From NCBI GenBank assembly GCA_009837445.1, contig VXTM01000007.1:177830-241829 (forward strand): a stretch of 64,000 nucleotides of DNA, in the 5' to 3' direction. The notes beneath the pieces were generated by a model, which was not told where the DNA came from, did no database searches, and saw nothing but the letters and a program-made list of their open reading frames with translations. The DNA is from Acidimicrobiaceae bacterium. GTDB taxonomy: Bacteria; Actinomycetota; Acidimicrobiia; Acidimicrobiales; Aldehydirespiratoraceae. This document shows, piece after piece, positions 22,983 through 31,833 of this stretch. The position numbers were made by a program, and so were the translations under genes. How positions within the stretch are numbered: position 1 is the first letter of the stretch; each line of letters begins with the position of its first letter.

Positions 22983-24151
22983 CGCTGGTGATCGACAACA
23001 TCTCCGAACTGGTCACCAACGACCCCGCGCTGGGGGACGGCCCGCTCGGGGTGGTGACCAAGGCGTCGGTGGTGATCGACGGCGACACGGTGGTAGCGGT
23101 GGGCCCGGCCGGCGCAGTGGCCGACGATCGCCTGGACACGGGCGGCCGGTGCGTGTTGCCGGGGTTCGTCGACTCCCACACCCATCTGGTGTTCGCGGGC
23201 GACCGGGCCGAGGAGTTCACCCGGCGGATGGCGGGCGAGCCCTACGACGGAGGCGGGATCAGGGTCACGACCGAAGCCACCCGGACCGCCGGGCGGGCCG
23301 CGCTGCGCTCCGCCCTCGATCAGCGACTGGCTGAGGTCCACCGGGCCGGCACCACCACGGTGGAGGTCAAGACCGGGTACGGGCTCTCGGTCGACTCCGA
23401 GGCCGAGCTGGCCTCGCTGGCCGCCGAGGCAACCCCGGAGGCCACTTTCCTGGGCGCTCACCTGCTGCCCAGCGAGTACCAGCGGCGGGCCGACGAGTAC
23501 GTGGAACTGGTGTGCGGCCCGATGCTGGACGCAGTCCGCAGCGATGTCCGCTGGATAGACGTGTTCTGCGAGACCGGGGCGTTCGACGCCGATCAGTCCC
23601 GGGCCGTGCTCACCGCGGGCCGGGCGGCCGGGCTGGGTCTGCGACTCCACGCCAACCAGCTCGGCCACGGGCCCGGCGTCCAGCTGGGCGTGGAGATGGG
23701 CTGCGCTTCGGTCGACCACTGCACCTACCTCTCCGACGACGACATCGAGGCCCTGGCCGCCAGCGAGACGGTGGCCACCTTCCTGCCGGCCACCGACTTC
23801 TCCACCCGCCAGCCCTACCCGGACGCCCGGCGGGCCATCGACGCCGGAGTGCGGGTGGCCATGGCCTCCAACTGCAACCCCGGTTCGAGCTACACCACCT
23901 CGCTGTCGTTCTGCATTGCCATGGCCGTTCGCGACATGGGGATGACCATCGACGAGGCCATCGCCGCGGTCACCACCGGAGGGGCGGCCGCGCTGGGCCG
24001 CTCCGATGTGGGTCGCGTCATGGCCGACGGGCCCGCTCATCTGACCATCCTCGACGCTCCGAGCCGCCACCACCTCGCCTACCGGCCCGGAGTCCCACTG
24101 ATCTGGCGGACCCTGGGGGCCGACTACCGGCTCCCGCCCGCCGGCCACTAG
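22979..24151 (+). CDS. hutI: Imidazolonepropionase
   Basis: 390 residues. It hydrolyses 4-imidazolone-5-propanoate to N-formimidoyl-glutamate. Metal ligands lie in [27 protein letters not shown] and [22 protein letters not shown] is the family C-terminal signature. GTG start overlaps hutF by 4 bp. It is the last clear hut gene; the FAD oxidoreductase gene starts 30 bp later and may be read through. Confidence 0.95.
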   Translation: MTLVIDNISELVTNDPALGDGPLGVVTKASVVIDGDTVVAVGPAGAVADDRLDTGGRCVLPGFVDSHTHLVFAGDRAEEFTRRMAGEPYDGGGIRVTTEATRTAGRAALRSALDQRLAEVHRAGTTTVEVKTGYGLSVDSEAELASLAAEATPEATFLGAHLLPSEYQRRADEYVELVCGPMLDAVRSDVRWIDVFCETGAFDADQSRAVLTAGRAAGLGLRLHANQLGHGPGVQLGVEMGCASVDHCTYLSDDDIEALAASETVATFLPATDFSTRQPYPDARRAIDAGVRVAMASNCNPGSSYTTSLSFCIAMAVRDMGMTIDEAIAAVTTGGAAALGRSDVGRVMADGPAHLTILDAPSRHHLAYRPGVPLIWRTLGADYRLPPAGH

Positions 24152-24181
24152 ACGTAACCTCGGAATGCACAAGGAGAAGAC

Positions 24182-25660
24182 ATGACCAGCGAAGAACTGA
24201 CCAGCACCGTCCCCAACCCCACCGGGCACAACCAGTGGTACCCGTTCGCCAACCGGCCCCTGCCGCCCGAGGTGGACGGGCAGGCGGTCAACCCGGCCGT
24301 CATCCCCGTGTTCGACGCGGTGCCGCTGCCCTCCAGCGCCCGGTTCGTGGTGGTCGGCGCGGGCGTGCACGGCCTGTCGAGCGCCTACCACCTGGCCATG
24401 TACCTGGAGCGCACCGGCAAGGGTTCCGGCCGCGACGTGGTGCTGATCGACAAGCAGGGGCCGGGCGCGGGCGCCACCGGGCTGGCCTGCGGCTGCATCC
24501 GCAACCTGTATATGACCGGCCCGCTGCACGCCATCCTGCGGGCCAGCGTGGAGGTGTGGGAGTCCGATCCCGTGAACTTCGGCTTCCAGCAGGTCGGCTA
24601 CGTGTCGGTGGGCGAGTCGAACCAGACCGACGACTACCTCAAGCTCCAGGCGTCGCAGGCGGCCAGCGGCTACCCGTCCGACGTGTACACCGGCACCGAG
24701 GCGCACGCCTTCCTCACCAACCTGTGGCCCGACTTCAAGACCGAGAACTGCGACGTGGTCCTGCACGAGCACCGCTCCGGGTATGCGGGGACCCACATGG
24801 CGGTGTGGGGCCTCGACCAGAAGTGCCGCCAGTGGGGCGTGCAGCGGGTGTACGGCACGGCCGTGACCGGCTACAGCCTTGATGCCTCAGGCTCGGTCAC
24901 CGCGGTCGAGACCGACCACGGGTCCATCGCCTGCGAGCAGGTGGTGGTGGGTGCGGGAGCCTGGACTCCCGAACACTGGGAGTGGCTGGGCGGCCCCTCG
25001 CACCTCGACGTGCTCTACCCCGACGGCCATGTCACCGAACAGATGGACATGTGGACCTACTGGCGGCTGCTGGAGGGTGAGGTGCTGCTGCCCGAGGGCG
25101 TCGACTTCCGCACCGCCCAGCACCGGGACTCGCCGGTGCTGCACGTGGAGCTCATGAACACGCCGGTGTACTCCGACGACGGCCGGTTCCTCAAAGACCA
25201 CTTCTACTCCTACGTGCGCTACGCCGCGGAGCGGGTGGGCGCCCCCGGCCTGCAGGGCGGGACGATCCCGGTGAAGATCGGGCCGAGGGCGGCGGTGGAG
25301 CCGTACGGCCACCTGAACGACACCTACCAGGCCGAGGAGTGGTTCGCCGACTACTACTGCGCGACGCTGGGAATGCTGTTCAAGCGGTTGGAGAACCTGC
25401 GGCCTTACTTCAAGGAGCGCCGCAACGGCGGCATCGGCGCGTTCACCCCCGACAACGTGCCGGTGTTCGACTACGTGGCCGACAACGCCTGGGTGATCGC
25501 CGACTCGAACCACGGGTTCAAGATGATCGGCGTGGGCAAGCTCACCGCCGAGATGCTGGTGCACGGCGACAAGCCCGACGAGCTCAAGCCGTTCACGCTC
25601 GACCGCTACCGCACCGGCGCCACCTTCGGCGACCGCAACTCCAACTGCCCCTGGGTCTAG
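24182..25660 (+). CDS. DAO-family FAD-dependent oxidoreductase
   Basis: 492 residues. The Rossmann dinucleotide motif is VVVGAGVHGLSSAYHLA (about 58-74), preceded by an unusual 55-residue N-terminal extension. A second signature ADNAWVIADSNHGFKMIGVGKLTAEML near the C terminus (given here as two adjoining parts) is typical of glycine/D-amino-acid oxidase relatives such as sarcosine oxidase. No GcvT domain is present. It has an AAGGAGA site and sits 30 bp after hutI, so it could join the hut transcript. A substrate cannot be assigned; N-methylated amino acids are the commonest for this group. Confidence 0.75.
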   Translation: MTSEELTSTVPNPTGHNQWYPFANRPLPPEVDGQAVNPAVIPVFDAVPLPSSARFVVVGAGVHGLSSAYHLAMYLERTGKGSGRDVVLIDKQGPGAGATGLACGCIRNLYMTGPLHAILRASVEVWESDPVNFGFQQVGYVSVGESNQTDDYLKLQASQAASGYPSDVYTGTEAHAFLTNLWPDFKTENCDVVLHEHRSGYAGTHMAVWGLDQKCRQWGVQRVYGTAVTGYSLDASGSVTAVETDHGSIACEQVVVGAGAWTPEHWEWLGGPSHLDVLYPDGHVTEQMDMWTYWRLLEGEVLLPEGVDFRTAQHRDSPVLHVELMNTPVYSDDGRFLKDHFYSYVRYAAERVGAPGLQGGTIPVKIGPRAAVEPYGHLNDTYQAEEWFADYYCATLGMLFKRLENLRPYFKERRNGGIGAFTPDNVPVFDYVADNAWVIADSNHGFKMIGVGKLTAEMLVHGDKPDELKPFTLDRYRTGATFGDRNSNCPWV

Positions 25661-25683
25661 ATCACTCTCTCTCTCCGGGACCG

Positions 25684-26397
25684 TCAGCCGGCGAAGGTGG
25701 CCAGCCACTGCTCGCGGCTGGTGGGCCGGAACACGTAGTTGCGCTCGCGGGTGATGCCCATGGTGGCCGACGACTCCATCGAGTAGCGGTGTCCGGGGTA
25801 CAGCACCGCGTCGTCGGGCACCCGGGCCAGCCGGGTGGTGAGGCTCTCGTACATCTGCGCCGGGTCGGAGCCGGGCAGGTCCATGCGGCCGCAGCCCTCG
25901 AGGAAGAGAGTGTCGCCGGCCACTAAGCGCCCGTCGACCAGGAAGCACTGGCTGCCCGGGGTGTGGCCCGGCGTGGCGATGAGCTCGATTTCGATGGCCC
26001 CGACGGTGACCACGTCGCCGGAGGCGTGGCTGACCAGGCAGTCGTCGTCCACGCCGGTCACCTTCTTGACGAGGTCGGCTTCGTCGTCCTGAACGTGGAT
26101 AGGCACCGACACCCGCTCCAGCAGGCGGGCGACGCCCTCGATGCTGAAACCCATCATCTCGCCCCCCACATGGTCAGGGTGGTAGTGGGTAGCCAGTACG
26201 CCGGTGCAGGTCATGCCGTCGGCGGCGAGGAGGTCGAGGAGACCGTAGGTGTCATAGGCCGGGTCGACCAGCACGGCTTCACCGGTGTGGCGGTCGCCAA
26301 TGGCGTAGACGAAGTTCACCATCTGGTGAGCCAGCCCGTCATCGGCAGCGAAGTCGCGCCCCGAGAGCAGCTGCCTGAAGTAGAGCCGGTCGTCCAC
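25684..26397 (-). CDS. Metallo-beta-lactamase-fold hydrolase (glyoxalase II-like)
   Basis: 237 residues. The metal motif THYHPDHVGG, distal His in ATPGHTPGSQ, Asp in VAGDTLF and final His in YPGHRYS are all present, so a binuclear hydrolase is expected. Thioester (glyoxalase II) or persulfide dioxygenase type activity is possible; sequence alone does not decide. The GTG start at 26397 lies 6 nt after a TAGGGT element (26404-26409). It is divergent from pheA and convergent with the flavoenzyme gene. Confidence 0.82.
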   Translation of the reverse strand: MDDRLYFRQLLSGRDFAADDGLAHQMVNFVYAIGDRHTGEAVLVDPAYDTYGLLDLLAADGMTCTGVLATHYHPDHVGGEMMGFSIEGVARLLERVSVPIHVQDDEADLVKKVTGVDDDCLVSHASGDVVTVGAIEIELIATPGHTPGSQCFLVDGRLVAGDTLFLEGCGRMDLPGSDPAQMYESLTTRLARVPDDAVLYPGHRYSMESSATMGITRERNYVFRPTSREQWLATFAG

Positions 26398-26460
26398 GCT
26401 GCCACCCTAACGGGCTGGTGAACGGCGCTGATCGAGCTGATCGGCCGTACCCTGCGATGG

Positions 26461-27405
26461 ATGGGGCAGCCTGAAGCGCCGCGCAAACCGACCGTCGGAT
26501 ACCTGGGCCCGGCGGGTACGTTCACCGAGCAGGCCATCTACTCCCAGCCCGACCTGGCCGACATGAACCACCGGCCCATCAACTCGATCATCGACGTGCT
26601 GCAGGCGGTGGAGAGCGGGGAGGTCGACCTGGGCCTGGTCGCCATCGAGAACATGATCGAGGGGTCGGTGACCGCCACCCTCGACGCGCTGGCCTTCGAC
26701 ACCGACCTGTTCATACAGCGCGAGGTGATCATCGACGTCAACCTGAACCTGCTGGTCCGGCCGGGGGTGGCCCTGGAGTCGGTGGAACGGGTCCGCTCCT
26801 ATCCGGTGGCCCACGCCCAGTGCCGCGGGTACCTGGCGGATCACCTGCCCGGCGCGGTGTTCGAGGCAGCCAACTCGACCGCGGAGGCCGCCCGCAGCCT
26901 GGCCGAGTCGGATGATCGCACCACTGCGGCCATCGCTCCGCTGCGCTCGGCGGAGGTGTACGGCCTGGAGGTGCTGGCCGCCGACATCGCGGATCACGCC
27001 GAGAACCAGACCCGCTTCGTGCTGGTGGCCGCCGAGGTGGTCGCCGCGCCCACGGGCCACGACAAGACGAGCATGGTCGTCTACCAGCGCTCCGACGCGC
27101 CCGGCTCGCTCATCGGGATCCTCGGTGAGTTCGCAGCCCGGGCCATCAACCTCACCAGCCTGCAGAGCCGCCCCACCAAGGCCAGCCTGGGCCAATACTG
27201 TTTTCTGCTCGACTGCGAGGGCCACATCTCCGATGAGGTGGTGGCCGACGCCCTGCGCAACCTCCGCATGAAGACCGCCAGCGTGAAGTTCCTCGGTTCC
27301 TACCCGTCGGCATCAGTGGACCACCACGACCATCTGATGAACCAGGTCGAGGTGCGCAAGGCCGCAGTCTGGATCGACGACTTGCGAGGCCGCATCCTAA
27401 GTTGA
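26461..27405 (+). CDS. pheA: Prephenate dehydratase
   Basis: 314 residues, monofunctional. It converts prephenate to phenylpyruvate in phenylalanine synthesis. The N-terminal lobe starts VGYLGPAGTFTEQA; VAIENMIEGSVT and the DDRTTAAIAPL region hold catalytic Thr residues. The C-terminal ACT domain (about 200-275) contains PGSLIGILGEFAARAINLTSLQSRP, the Phe-binding feedback site (given as adjoining parts). ATG 26461 is 7 nt after TACCCT (26448-26453), suggesting a leaderless mRNA; another ATG at 26457 is out of frame. Confidence 0.93.
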   Translation: MGQPEAPRKPTVGYLGPAGTFTEQAIYSQPDLADMNHRPINSIIDVLQAVESGEVDLGLVAIENMIEGSVTATLDALAFDTDLFIQREVIIDVNLNLLVRPGVALESVERVRSYPVAHAQCRGYLADHLPGAVFEAANSTAEAARSLAESDDRTTAAIAPLRSAEVYGLEVLAADIADHAENQTRFVLVAAEVVAAPTGHDKTSMVVYQRSDAPGSLIGILGEFAARAINLTSLQSRPTKASLGQYCFLLDCEGHISDEVVADALRNLRMKTASVKFLGSYPSASVDHHDHLMNQVEVRKAAVWIDDLRGRILS

Positions 27406-27450
27406 ATCCGGCCCGCGGCTCACCGCGCTGGCCCGCGTATCCTTGCCTGC

Positions 27451-27537
27451 GGAGGGATGGCAGAGCGGACGATTGCGACGGTCTTGAAAACCGTTGGGCC
27501 TTCACGGGTCCCGGGGGTTCGAATCCCCCTCCCTCCG
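27451..27537 (+). tRNA. tRNA-Ser(TGA)
   Basis: 87 nt class-II tRNA. Acceptor GGAGGGA/TCCCTCC; anticodon stem ACGGT/ACCGT with loop CTTGAAA, giving TGA; long variable arm; T arm GGGGG-TTCGAAT-CCCCC. Discriminator G; CCA not encoded. Confidence 0.97.
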
Positions 27538-27593
27538 CGTTCAGGGGCTGCCGGGGCCTAGCCTGCAGACGACCATCTGTGAGGGGAGTCGCC

Positions 27594-28880
27594 ATGGTCC
27601 GCATCCGCTTGTTGGCCGCGCTGGCCGTCGTCGCTCTGGTGGCCGTCGCCTGCGGCGGGGACGGCAGCGAGGAGGCGGCCGTACCCACGACCGCGCCGGC
27701 CACCACCGTGGCGACCGCGACCACGGCCGCACCGATCACCACAGCCGCTCCGGACACCACGGCCCCGTCAACGACGACGTCGACGACCACCGCCCCGCCT
27801 ACGACCGCCGCACCCACGACAACCCCTACCACGACGGCACCCGCCACCACGGCCCCGCCCACCACCGAACCACCGCCGACCACCGAGGCACCGGAACCGG
27901 AGCCGGAGCCGGTGCCCGAATGGGAGATAGTGCCCGGCACCGAGGACTGTGTCTGCGCCGACGGCAGCGACTACATCTTCTGGGTTCGGGAGGCCGACCC
28001 CACCAAGGTCGTGTTCTACCTGGAGGGTGGCGGGGCCTGCTTCAGCCTCGAGAGCTGCTCGTTCACCACCGGCAACTACGACCCGGACGTCGATCCCAGC
28101 GACCCCAGCGAGGATCCCAGCAATGCGGGCGGCATCTTCGACTTCGACAACCCGCTCAACCCGCTGCGGGACTACTCGTTCGTGGGTGTCCCCTACTGCA
28201 CCGGCGACGTGCACCTCGGCAACGCCACCACCGACTACGGGGGTGGCGACGTGCATCACAACGGCTTCGTCAACGCCACCACCGCCCTGGCGGAGGCGGT
28301 GGAGCGATTCGGCGGGGCCACCGAGGTGGTGGTGGCCGGGACCAGCGCAGGCTCGGCGTCGGCCGCGCTGTACGGCGGGCTGGCCGCCGACGCCTGGCCG
28401 GAAGCCGGTATCACGGTGCTGGCCGACGCGTCGGGCGCCTACCCCAGCGTGCCTGCCATCAACGCCTTCATCGGCGGCTTGTGGGGGACCACCACGGTCG
28501 TCCCGGACTGGCCGGTCAACGAGGGGATGACCCCCGAGGAGTGGGGCCTGCCCGAGCTGTTCATCCAGGCCGGCCTGCACGCGCCCCGCATCCGCTTCGG
28601 CCGCTACGACAACGCCTTCGATAGCACTCAGGAGTTCTTCGCCTCGCTGGCCGGCTTCGACGCCAGCAGCATCGACCAGCTAATGGCGCTCAACGAGGCC
28701 AGCATCGAGGCCGCCGGAGTGAACCAAGCCAGCTACACCGCGCCCGGGCAGGACCACGGGATCCTCTACTCCGACATGATGTACACCCTGGAGGTGGAGG
28801 GCGTGGCCTTCCTTGACTGGTTCACCCGGTTCGTGGGCGGCGAGGACGTCGACGACGTGACCTGCGGTGACTGCGCATAG
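27594..28880 (+). CDS. Secreted pectinacetylesterase/Notum-like lipoprotein
   Basis: 428 residues. The signal peptide ends in a lipobox (LVAVAC, Cys about 19), so it is lipid-anchored outside the membrane. A roughly 70-residue Thr/Pro/Ala linker follows. The alpha/beta-hydrolase-like domain begins FYLEGGGACFS, has nucleophile Ser in VAGTSAGSASA, and likely His in APGQDHGIL, the pattern of pectinacetylesterase and Notum deacylases. Four to six Cys may form disulphides. ATG 27594 has a GAGGGGAG site. The substrate is unknown. It sits alone between two tRNA-Ser genes. Confidence 0.78.
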   Translation: MVRIRLLAALAVVALVAVACGGDGSEEAAVPTTAPATTVATATTAAPITTAAPDTTAPSTTTSTTTAPPTTAAPTTTPTTTAPATTAPPTTEPPPTTEAPEPEPEPVPEWEIVPGTEDCVCADGSDYIFWVREADPTKVVFYLEGGGACFSLESCSFTTGNYDPDVDPSDPSEDPSNAGGIFDFDNPLNPLRDYSFVGVPYCTGDVHLGNATTDYGGGDVHHNGFVNATTALAEAVERFGGATEVVVAGTSAGSASAALYGGLAADAWPEAGITVLADASGAYPSVPAINAFIGGLWGTTTVVPDWPVNEGMTPEEWGLPELFIQAGLHAPRIRFGRYDNAFDSTQEFFASLAGFDASSIDQLMALNEASIEAAGVNQASYTAPGQDHGILYSDMMYTLEVEGVAFLDWFTRFVGGEDVDDVTCGDCA

Positions 28881-28908
28881 CGGGCACGCCGGTACGCTCA
28901 GAGCTTCC

Positions 28909-28997
28909 GGAGACGTGGCCGAGTCCGGTTGAAGGCGCTTCCCTGCTAAGGAAGTAACGATGCAAGTCGTTCGTGGGTTCGAATCCCACCGTCTCCG
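28909..28997 (+). tRNA. tRNA-Ser(GCT)
   Basis: 89 nt class-II tRNA. Acceptor GGAGACG/CGTCTCC; anticodon stem CTTCC/GGAAG with loop CTGCTAA, giving GCT; long variable arm; T arm GTGGG-TTCGAAT-CCCAC. Discriminator G. Its 3' end marks the left edge of the accessory island. Confidence 0.97.
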
Positions 28998-29006
28998 CTA
29001 GCTAGC
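28996..29006. repeat. Left copy of 11-bp island-edge repeat
   Basis: CGCTAGCTAGC overlaps the last two bases of tRNA-Ser(GCT). The same 11 bp recur at 45756-45766, the other edge of the low-GC region. It is a candidate attachment-site remnant, but short and self-complementary, so chance is possible. Confidence 0.35.
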
Positions 29007-29229
29007 CAGCCAGGGGATCTTAGCGCTTTAAGGCCAATTTTGTTAGCTATTTATCTTAATCGAGCCTTTTTCTTGTGTTTTAGTTCTCCGGATCATGCGC
29101 GCAACCTCGTCAGGCCTTTCTCGGTGTCTTGAACATGCTGCGCGTCGGCGCAAGCGCCGTTCTGGGGCGCGCGGAGGCCGACGACCCTAGGAGTCGGCCG
29201 TCGGCCTCAGATGAGGGGACCCCCTGGGG
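29007..29229. other. AT-rich gap with a 10-bp inverted repeat
   Basis: No gene seen. Bases 29020-29090 are strikingly AT-rich for this genome. GAGGCCGACG (29174-29183) and CGTCGGCCTC (29199-29208) form a perfect inverted repeat with a 15-nt loop, a terminator-like hairpin lying just beyond the end of the transposase-like remnant. Confidence 0.5.
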
Positions 29230-29715
29230 CTAGTTGGGCCCGTCTCTGGAACGGTCGGCGGAGTTGTCTCCTACCAATTGGGGAACCGGCTCGTCGTCGA
29301 GGTCACCGGAGGCGGTTTCGTTGTCGCCGTCGGGATCTTCGGACCCGCGGTCGCCGTTCGTGCTGTTGAGCCAATCCAGTTTGGTCTCGCGCAGCAGGTA
29401 CGCGACACCCATCATCTCTGACCCGACGAACCGCGCTGCGTCCCCGAAGACATGGCACCACCTGTCCTCCAGGCCGCCCTTGTTCCGCAGGATCCCGTTC
29501 AGATTCTCGATCTGGTTTCGGCGGTTTGGCTCGCCCCGAGTAGGACTTGACGGCGATTGCTGCCCACACCGACGGCTGGGCCATCGCTGGGCCCGGTGAG
29601 CGCCCGTGTGGGCCGCGTCACAGTACTCGGCGAGATTGCGACGCCCGGACCGAAGGGATGCGATCTCCCTGGCAATGACTACCGGGATCCCAGTCACGGT
29701 CGAGGGTTCGGGCAC
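29230..29715 (-). pseudogene. Transposase-like C-terminal remnant
   Basis: A 161-codon frame. Residues about 68-118 (RRNQIENLNGILRNK, then VFGDAARFVGSEMMGVAYLLRE) resemble the C-terminal end of actinobacterial mobile-element transposases, where an R-R-N-x-I-E-x-L-N-G motif precedes a basic, hydrophobic helix. The N-terminal catalytic part is absent, and an overlapping frame at 29618-29965 may be further debris. The tail is Asp/Glu-rich and unlike a transposase. A degenerate insertion is the best reading; a real small gene is not excluded. Confidence 0.35.
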
Positions 29716-30147
29716 GACCGAGGGTGCCGGTACTTAGCCGCAGCTCCTTGCCCACGGCAGGCGAAGTCACGACATTGGCTGCCGCATACTTAAGGTGCAC
29801 GAGATCAGCGCAGAACGGTTGACCCCGCCACAGCAATCGGATCTGTGCCTCTGCTAACCAGGGGATTCCGACTGATGAGGCGGGGTCAACGCGCCCATAT
29901 GGCAGCTCTAGGCTGCGGTTTGTGGGGAATGGCTGGCGAACCGGGCACCCGCATTCCGCGATCACTGGTTCGCCTGGCCATTGACCCTAGCCCCTTCTTC
30001 ACTACTGGGCCACGGTGCTCTATGCCGCCGTGATCTGTCTGCCAAGCTCTGGATCTGGTCACGGAAGGCAGGCCGCTGGTCCTGCGCTTCTGGGAACACG
30101 AGGATCCGGAGGGACGTGGCTGATCGAGTTCAGGCGCCATCGAGTAG
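29716..30147. other. Gap of about 430 bp with no convincing gene
   Basis: Short frames occur on both strands, but none has a recognisable domain, a good ribosome-binding site or codon use like its neighbours. Probably debris beside the transposase-like remnant. Confidence 0.5.
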
Positions 30148-31110
30148 TCAGGCAGGAGAGAGGAACTCTAGGTCAAAGGAGAACGAGCTCAGATAGGCAT
30201 CGACGGTCATCTCGTCGGTGCCCACAAGCTCGAAGTCGATTGAATCAATCGTCCCCACACAATCGCATTGCTCAGACCACAGCCTCTGAAGGCGCTCACA
30301 CAAGAGCACACCACGACCCGCGTCGGCGACGCCGTCAGACAGCTGTTGAGCGATTGCTGCAGCCGAGAGACCGCTCACTTCATTGACATCGCCAACCTCT
30401 GGATCGGCTTCAGGATCGGTTGGCGGCAGGAACCCCGGTGGAAACAGGACGGTTACAGCTACAGAGATAGCGTCTGCGTCCCATGCCGGGACCGCCGAGA
30501 TTCGCACATCCTCTGCCACCCGATACAAGGTGCCCTCAGGGCTGTGCTCCTTGTCGTACTTTGCCACCACGTGATCGCGCCACCTCTTAAGCGATCTGGA
30601 TAAGTCGTCGGGAAATGCGAACCGCCCGAACTTGCGAGCAACAGCTCGTGCGAAAGCGTTCCGTTCTTCGTCATCGGAGAGTCCGGCAGTGCGCTCCTGC
30701 AGCAACAGGGCGCCGGTCTCGATCGTCGTGATTCGATCCAGATCGGCGAAGTACGACCCATCCCCGAATGCGGGAACATGCGCGTACCGTGTCATTCGAC
30801 CTCGGCGGCCCAGAATCTCATCGTCGCCATGAAGCTGCACCAACGGAGCGAGAGCCACAAACGGCCGGTCGCGTCCAGGCCTAGGTACGAGATCACAGGT
30901 TTGCGTAAGGATCGCGTGGCCGTGAGGGGCAGCCTCGTAGATGCCTGACAGCCGCCCTTCTTGGGCGTTCTCTTGAGCGTGCTCGGTGGTGGGCAGATCA
31001 CCATGAGCGAGCCATACCTGATGCCGCAGCGAGAGGACTACGTCCCCCTGTCGACATTCGCTTAGCTGTTGGCGTTGCTCGTCAGTGAGCCACTCGAGGG
31101 AGGAGGACAC
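30148..31110 (-). CDS. Uncharacterised protein of a three-gene island operon
   Basis: 320 residues, soluble. I do not recognise a named domain. Visible blocks are GDVVLSLRHQVWLAHG, the HAILTQTCDLV segment with a single Cys, RPFVALAPLVQL, and a C-terminal acidic half ending in a CDCVGTIDSIDFELVG strand pattern. ILTQTCDLV recurs, from memory, in island proteins of unknown function. GTG start 3 nt after the preceding HTH gene, with GAGGAAG upstream, so it is translationally coupled. It is the last gene of the set 32591 to 30148. Confidence 0.7.
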   Translation of the reverse strand: MSSSLEWLTDEQRQQLSECRQGDVVLSLRHQVWLAHGDLPTTEHAQENAQEGRLSGIYEAAPHGHAILTQTCDLVPRPGRDRPFVALAPLVQLHGDDEILGRRGRMTRYAHVPAFGDGSYFADLDRITTIETGALLLQERTAGLSDDEERNAFARAVARKFGRFAFPDDLSRSLKRWRDHVVAKYDKEHSPEGTLYRVAEDVRISAVPAWDADAISVAVTVLFPPGFLPPTDPEADPEVGDVNEVSGLSAAAIAQQLSDGVADAGRGVLLCERLQRLWSEQCDCVGTIDSIDFELVGTDEMTVDAYLSSFSFDLEFLSPA

Positions 31111-31113
31111 GGA

Positions 31114-31833
31114 TCACCGGTCTTCCTCATCACCATCGATCACCTCTGCGAAGAGGAAGTCGCCGTGGACCGTACGCCCGGCACCTGTCGACTCGGTCAA
31201 TGCTTCGATGTCCGCGCCTTGCGGTCCACTGACCGAGAGCGCGAGCTGCTGGAAAATCGATCGCCCGCCGCCCTCCCGCGAACTCATGAGCGTGTCGCGT
31301 CGTTCAAGGGGCGTGGCACCCAGTTCCGAAACGATCCGTTCCAGGTAGGCAAGACGCTCCTGGTTCCGCGAGTTCATCTGCGCGCCTCCAGCCCACATGT
31401 GAAGCGCTCGTCGACTAACTCCAAAGAGCCGTCGGAGTTGATCCCACGTGAGGGCCGAGTCCTCCTTCAACTTGCGAACTCGTGAAGACGCGACAGGCTT
31501 CGGATGAGGGGCATCATCGATCCCGCGAGTAAGTGAACCCTGTGATGAGGTCGACGCCTTGGACTCGACCCGCGCTGCGACCTCGTTCCACGAACCGTCA
31601 AAGCACATGCCCGCACGTCGACTCAAGTACCGAGAGACTGCCACTTCTACACTTGGCAGCCTGTCATGCTCGAAGGTTGGCGTGCTCTTCGTCACATAGA
31701 CCACAAGAACAGCGAATGGGTCCCTGTCAGAGTTCACCAAGGCCGCATCTACCGTGTCGACCGGCCTATGCGCCACCAAGTCGGTCACAGCTCCGCTCCA
31801 TGGGCCGCCAAGAACTCGTCTGATACTGCCCAT
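31114..31833 (-). CDS. HTH-containing protein of the three-gene operon
   Basis: 239 residues. A helix-turn-helix of XRE type is visible at about residues 128-170 (LTWDQLRRLFGVSRRALHMW, then GGAQMNSRNQERLAYL), with an N-terminal beta-rich region of unknown type (about 1-110). It overlaps the 3' end of the TIGR04255 gene by 49 bp and is followed after 3 bp by the next gene. It may regulate the operon or act as a DNA-binding partner. A later start such as Met-76 is possible and would remove the overlap. Confidence 0.65.
   Translation of the reverse strand: MGSIRRVLGGPWSGAVTDLVAHRPVDTVDAALVNSDRDPFAVLVVYVTKSTPTFEHDRLPSVEVAVSRYLSRRAGMCFDGSWNEVAARVESKASTSSQGSLTRGIDDAPHPKPVASSRVRKLKEDSALTWDQLRRLFGVSRRALHMWAGGAQMNSRNQERLAYLERIVSELGATPLERRDTLMSSREGGGRSIFQQLALSVSGPQGADIEALTESTGAGRTVHGDFLFAEVIDGDEEDR

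Noticed and set aside
27152..27940. Minus-strand frame with Val/Gly/Ala repeats
   Set aside because: Antisense shadow of the Thr/Pro linker of the lipoprotein and of pheA.
29618..29965. Separate minus-strand gene
   Set aside because: No start signal or domain; best read as debris next to the transposase-like remnant.
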